Of a DNA stretch of 5,760 nt, positions 5,628 to 5,760 are shown one piece after another. The notes under the pieces were generated by a model. The model did not search any database, had not been told where the DNA came from, and saw nothing but the letters and a program-made list of their open reading frames with translations. The translations under genes were made by a program, and so were the position numbers. The stretch comes from Nitrospira sp. UBA5699 (GTDB lineage Bacteria > Nitrospirota > Nitrospiria > Nitrospirales > Nitrospiraceae): NCBI GenBank assembly GCA_002420105.1, contig DIHJ01000094.1:1-5760 (forward strand). Reading direction: 5' to 3'. Numbering within the stretch: position 1 is the first letter of the stretch; every line of letters begins with the position of its first letter.

Positions 5628-5629
5628 CC
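5551..5629 (-). repeat. 10-bp inverted repeat at the hydrolase start
   Basis: GGTTGAACAT at 5551-5560 is the exact reverse complement of ATGTTCAACC at 5620-5629, 59 bases apart. On the minus strand one arm covers the TTG (5627) and two bases of the ATG (5621); the other lies 4 bases upstream of the internal ATG (5546). In the mRNA the arms could pair and mask the upstream starts. Confidence 0.4.
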
Positions 5630-5689
5630 GGAGGGACAGTCAGGGTCAACAGCCGACGTCACTCTTGACACAATCTTAACCCGCATTAT

Positions 5690-5760
5690 TCACGAGCGCT
5701 TCCGCTGCAATTGCCGATCCGCTGCGGCGACAAGCCTTCGGCCGGCGGGCTCGCCCCTCG
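5690..5760 (-). CDS. Possible C-terminal tail of an upstream gene
   Basis: On the minus strand one frame entering from the right edge is open and ends in TGA at 5690-5692. The visible residues end GRRLVAAADRQLQRKRS, a plausible basic helical C-terminus, with mostly G/C-ending codons. A second minus-strand frame is also open and ends nearby at a TAA, so the choice is uncertain. If real, the gene would stop 62 bases before the hydrolase TTG and might head its operon. There are too few codons for any functional statement. Confidence 0.2.
   Translation of the reverse strand, partial: RGEPAGRRLVAAADRQLQRKRS

Noticed and set aside
5665..5670. TTGACA on the plus strand near the right edge
   Set aside because: It is a perfect -35 hexamer, but no acceptable -10 box lies 16-18 bases downstream and no plus-strand gene start is visible before the window ends.
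1..5760. Search for CRISPR repeats, insertion sequence ends, tRNA cloverleafs and phage-like genes
   Set aside because: No regularly spaced repeats, transposase-like proteins or tRNA-like sequences were seen by eye on either strand.

Overview
The window is G+C-rich bacterial chromosomal DNA with tightly placed, canonical Shine-Dalgarno sites. It contains no mobile element, CRISPR array, tRNA or rRNA that I can see. The gene content (a secreted choice-of-anchor I beta-propeller protein, a periplasmic group 1 truncated haemoglobin, a TatT-like exported TPR protein, an alpha/beta hydrolase) and the style of the proteins resemble Nitrospira-type Nitrospirota. That assignment is an inference from impression, and a proteobacterium cannot be excluded.

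Almost everything is on the minus strand. Read in the direction of transcription, from high to low coordinates, the order is as follows. A possible gene tail enters at the right edge (5690-5760). The alpha/beta hydrolase (4821-5627) is followed after 51 bases by the TatT-like TPR protein (4035-4769); these two probably form an operon that ends at a small hairpin (4015-4032). A 289-base gap follows, then the periplasmic truncated haemoglobin (3302-3745), which has a near-perfect ribosome binding site. A strong G+C-rich hairpin (3266-3293) lies just past its stop codon and also past the stop of the only plus-strand gene.

That plus-strand locus (2801-3244) encodes a small two-helix membrane protein. 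Its reading frame is open and codon-like from 2855, but I find no usable start there. Extending upstream in the same frame gives a GTG start at 2801 and a single in-frame TAA at 2852-2854. The simplest reading is a gene broken by one nonsense change.

Left of it, on the minus strand, lies a run of very small genes: a 45-residue protein (2475-2612) and a 62-residue protein (2051-2239), each with a GGAGG site 5 bases before its ATG, and a weaker 39-residue candidate between them (2352-2471). The last and largest gene is the 534-residue secreted choice-of-anchor I protein (197-1801). The final 196 bases hold no gene I can support.

Three of the four larger products carry export signals, so the window is largely an envelope and periplasm neighbourhood. 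The genes do not form an obvious shared pathway. I see no convincing evidence of an undescribed multi-gene system. The items most worth a second look are the small-protein cluster, the interrupted membrane-protein gene, the haem-pocket substitution in the truncated haemoglobin, and the possible start-codon-masking inverted repeat in the hydrolase mRNA.
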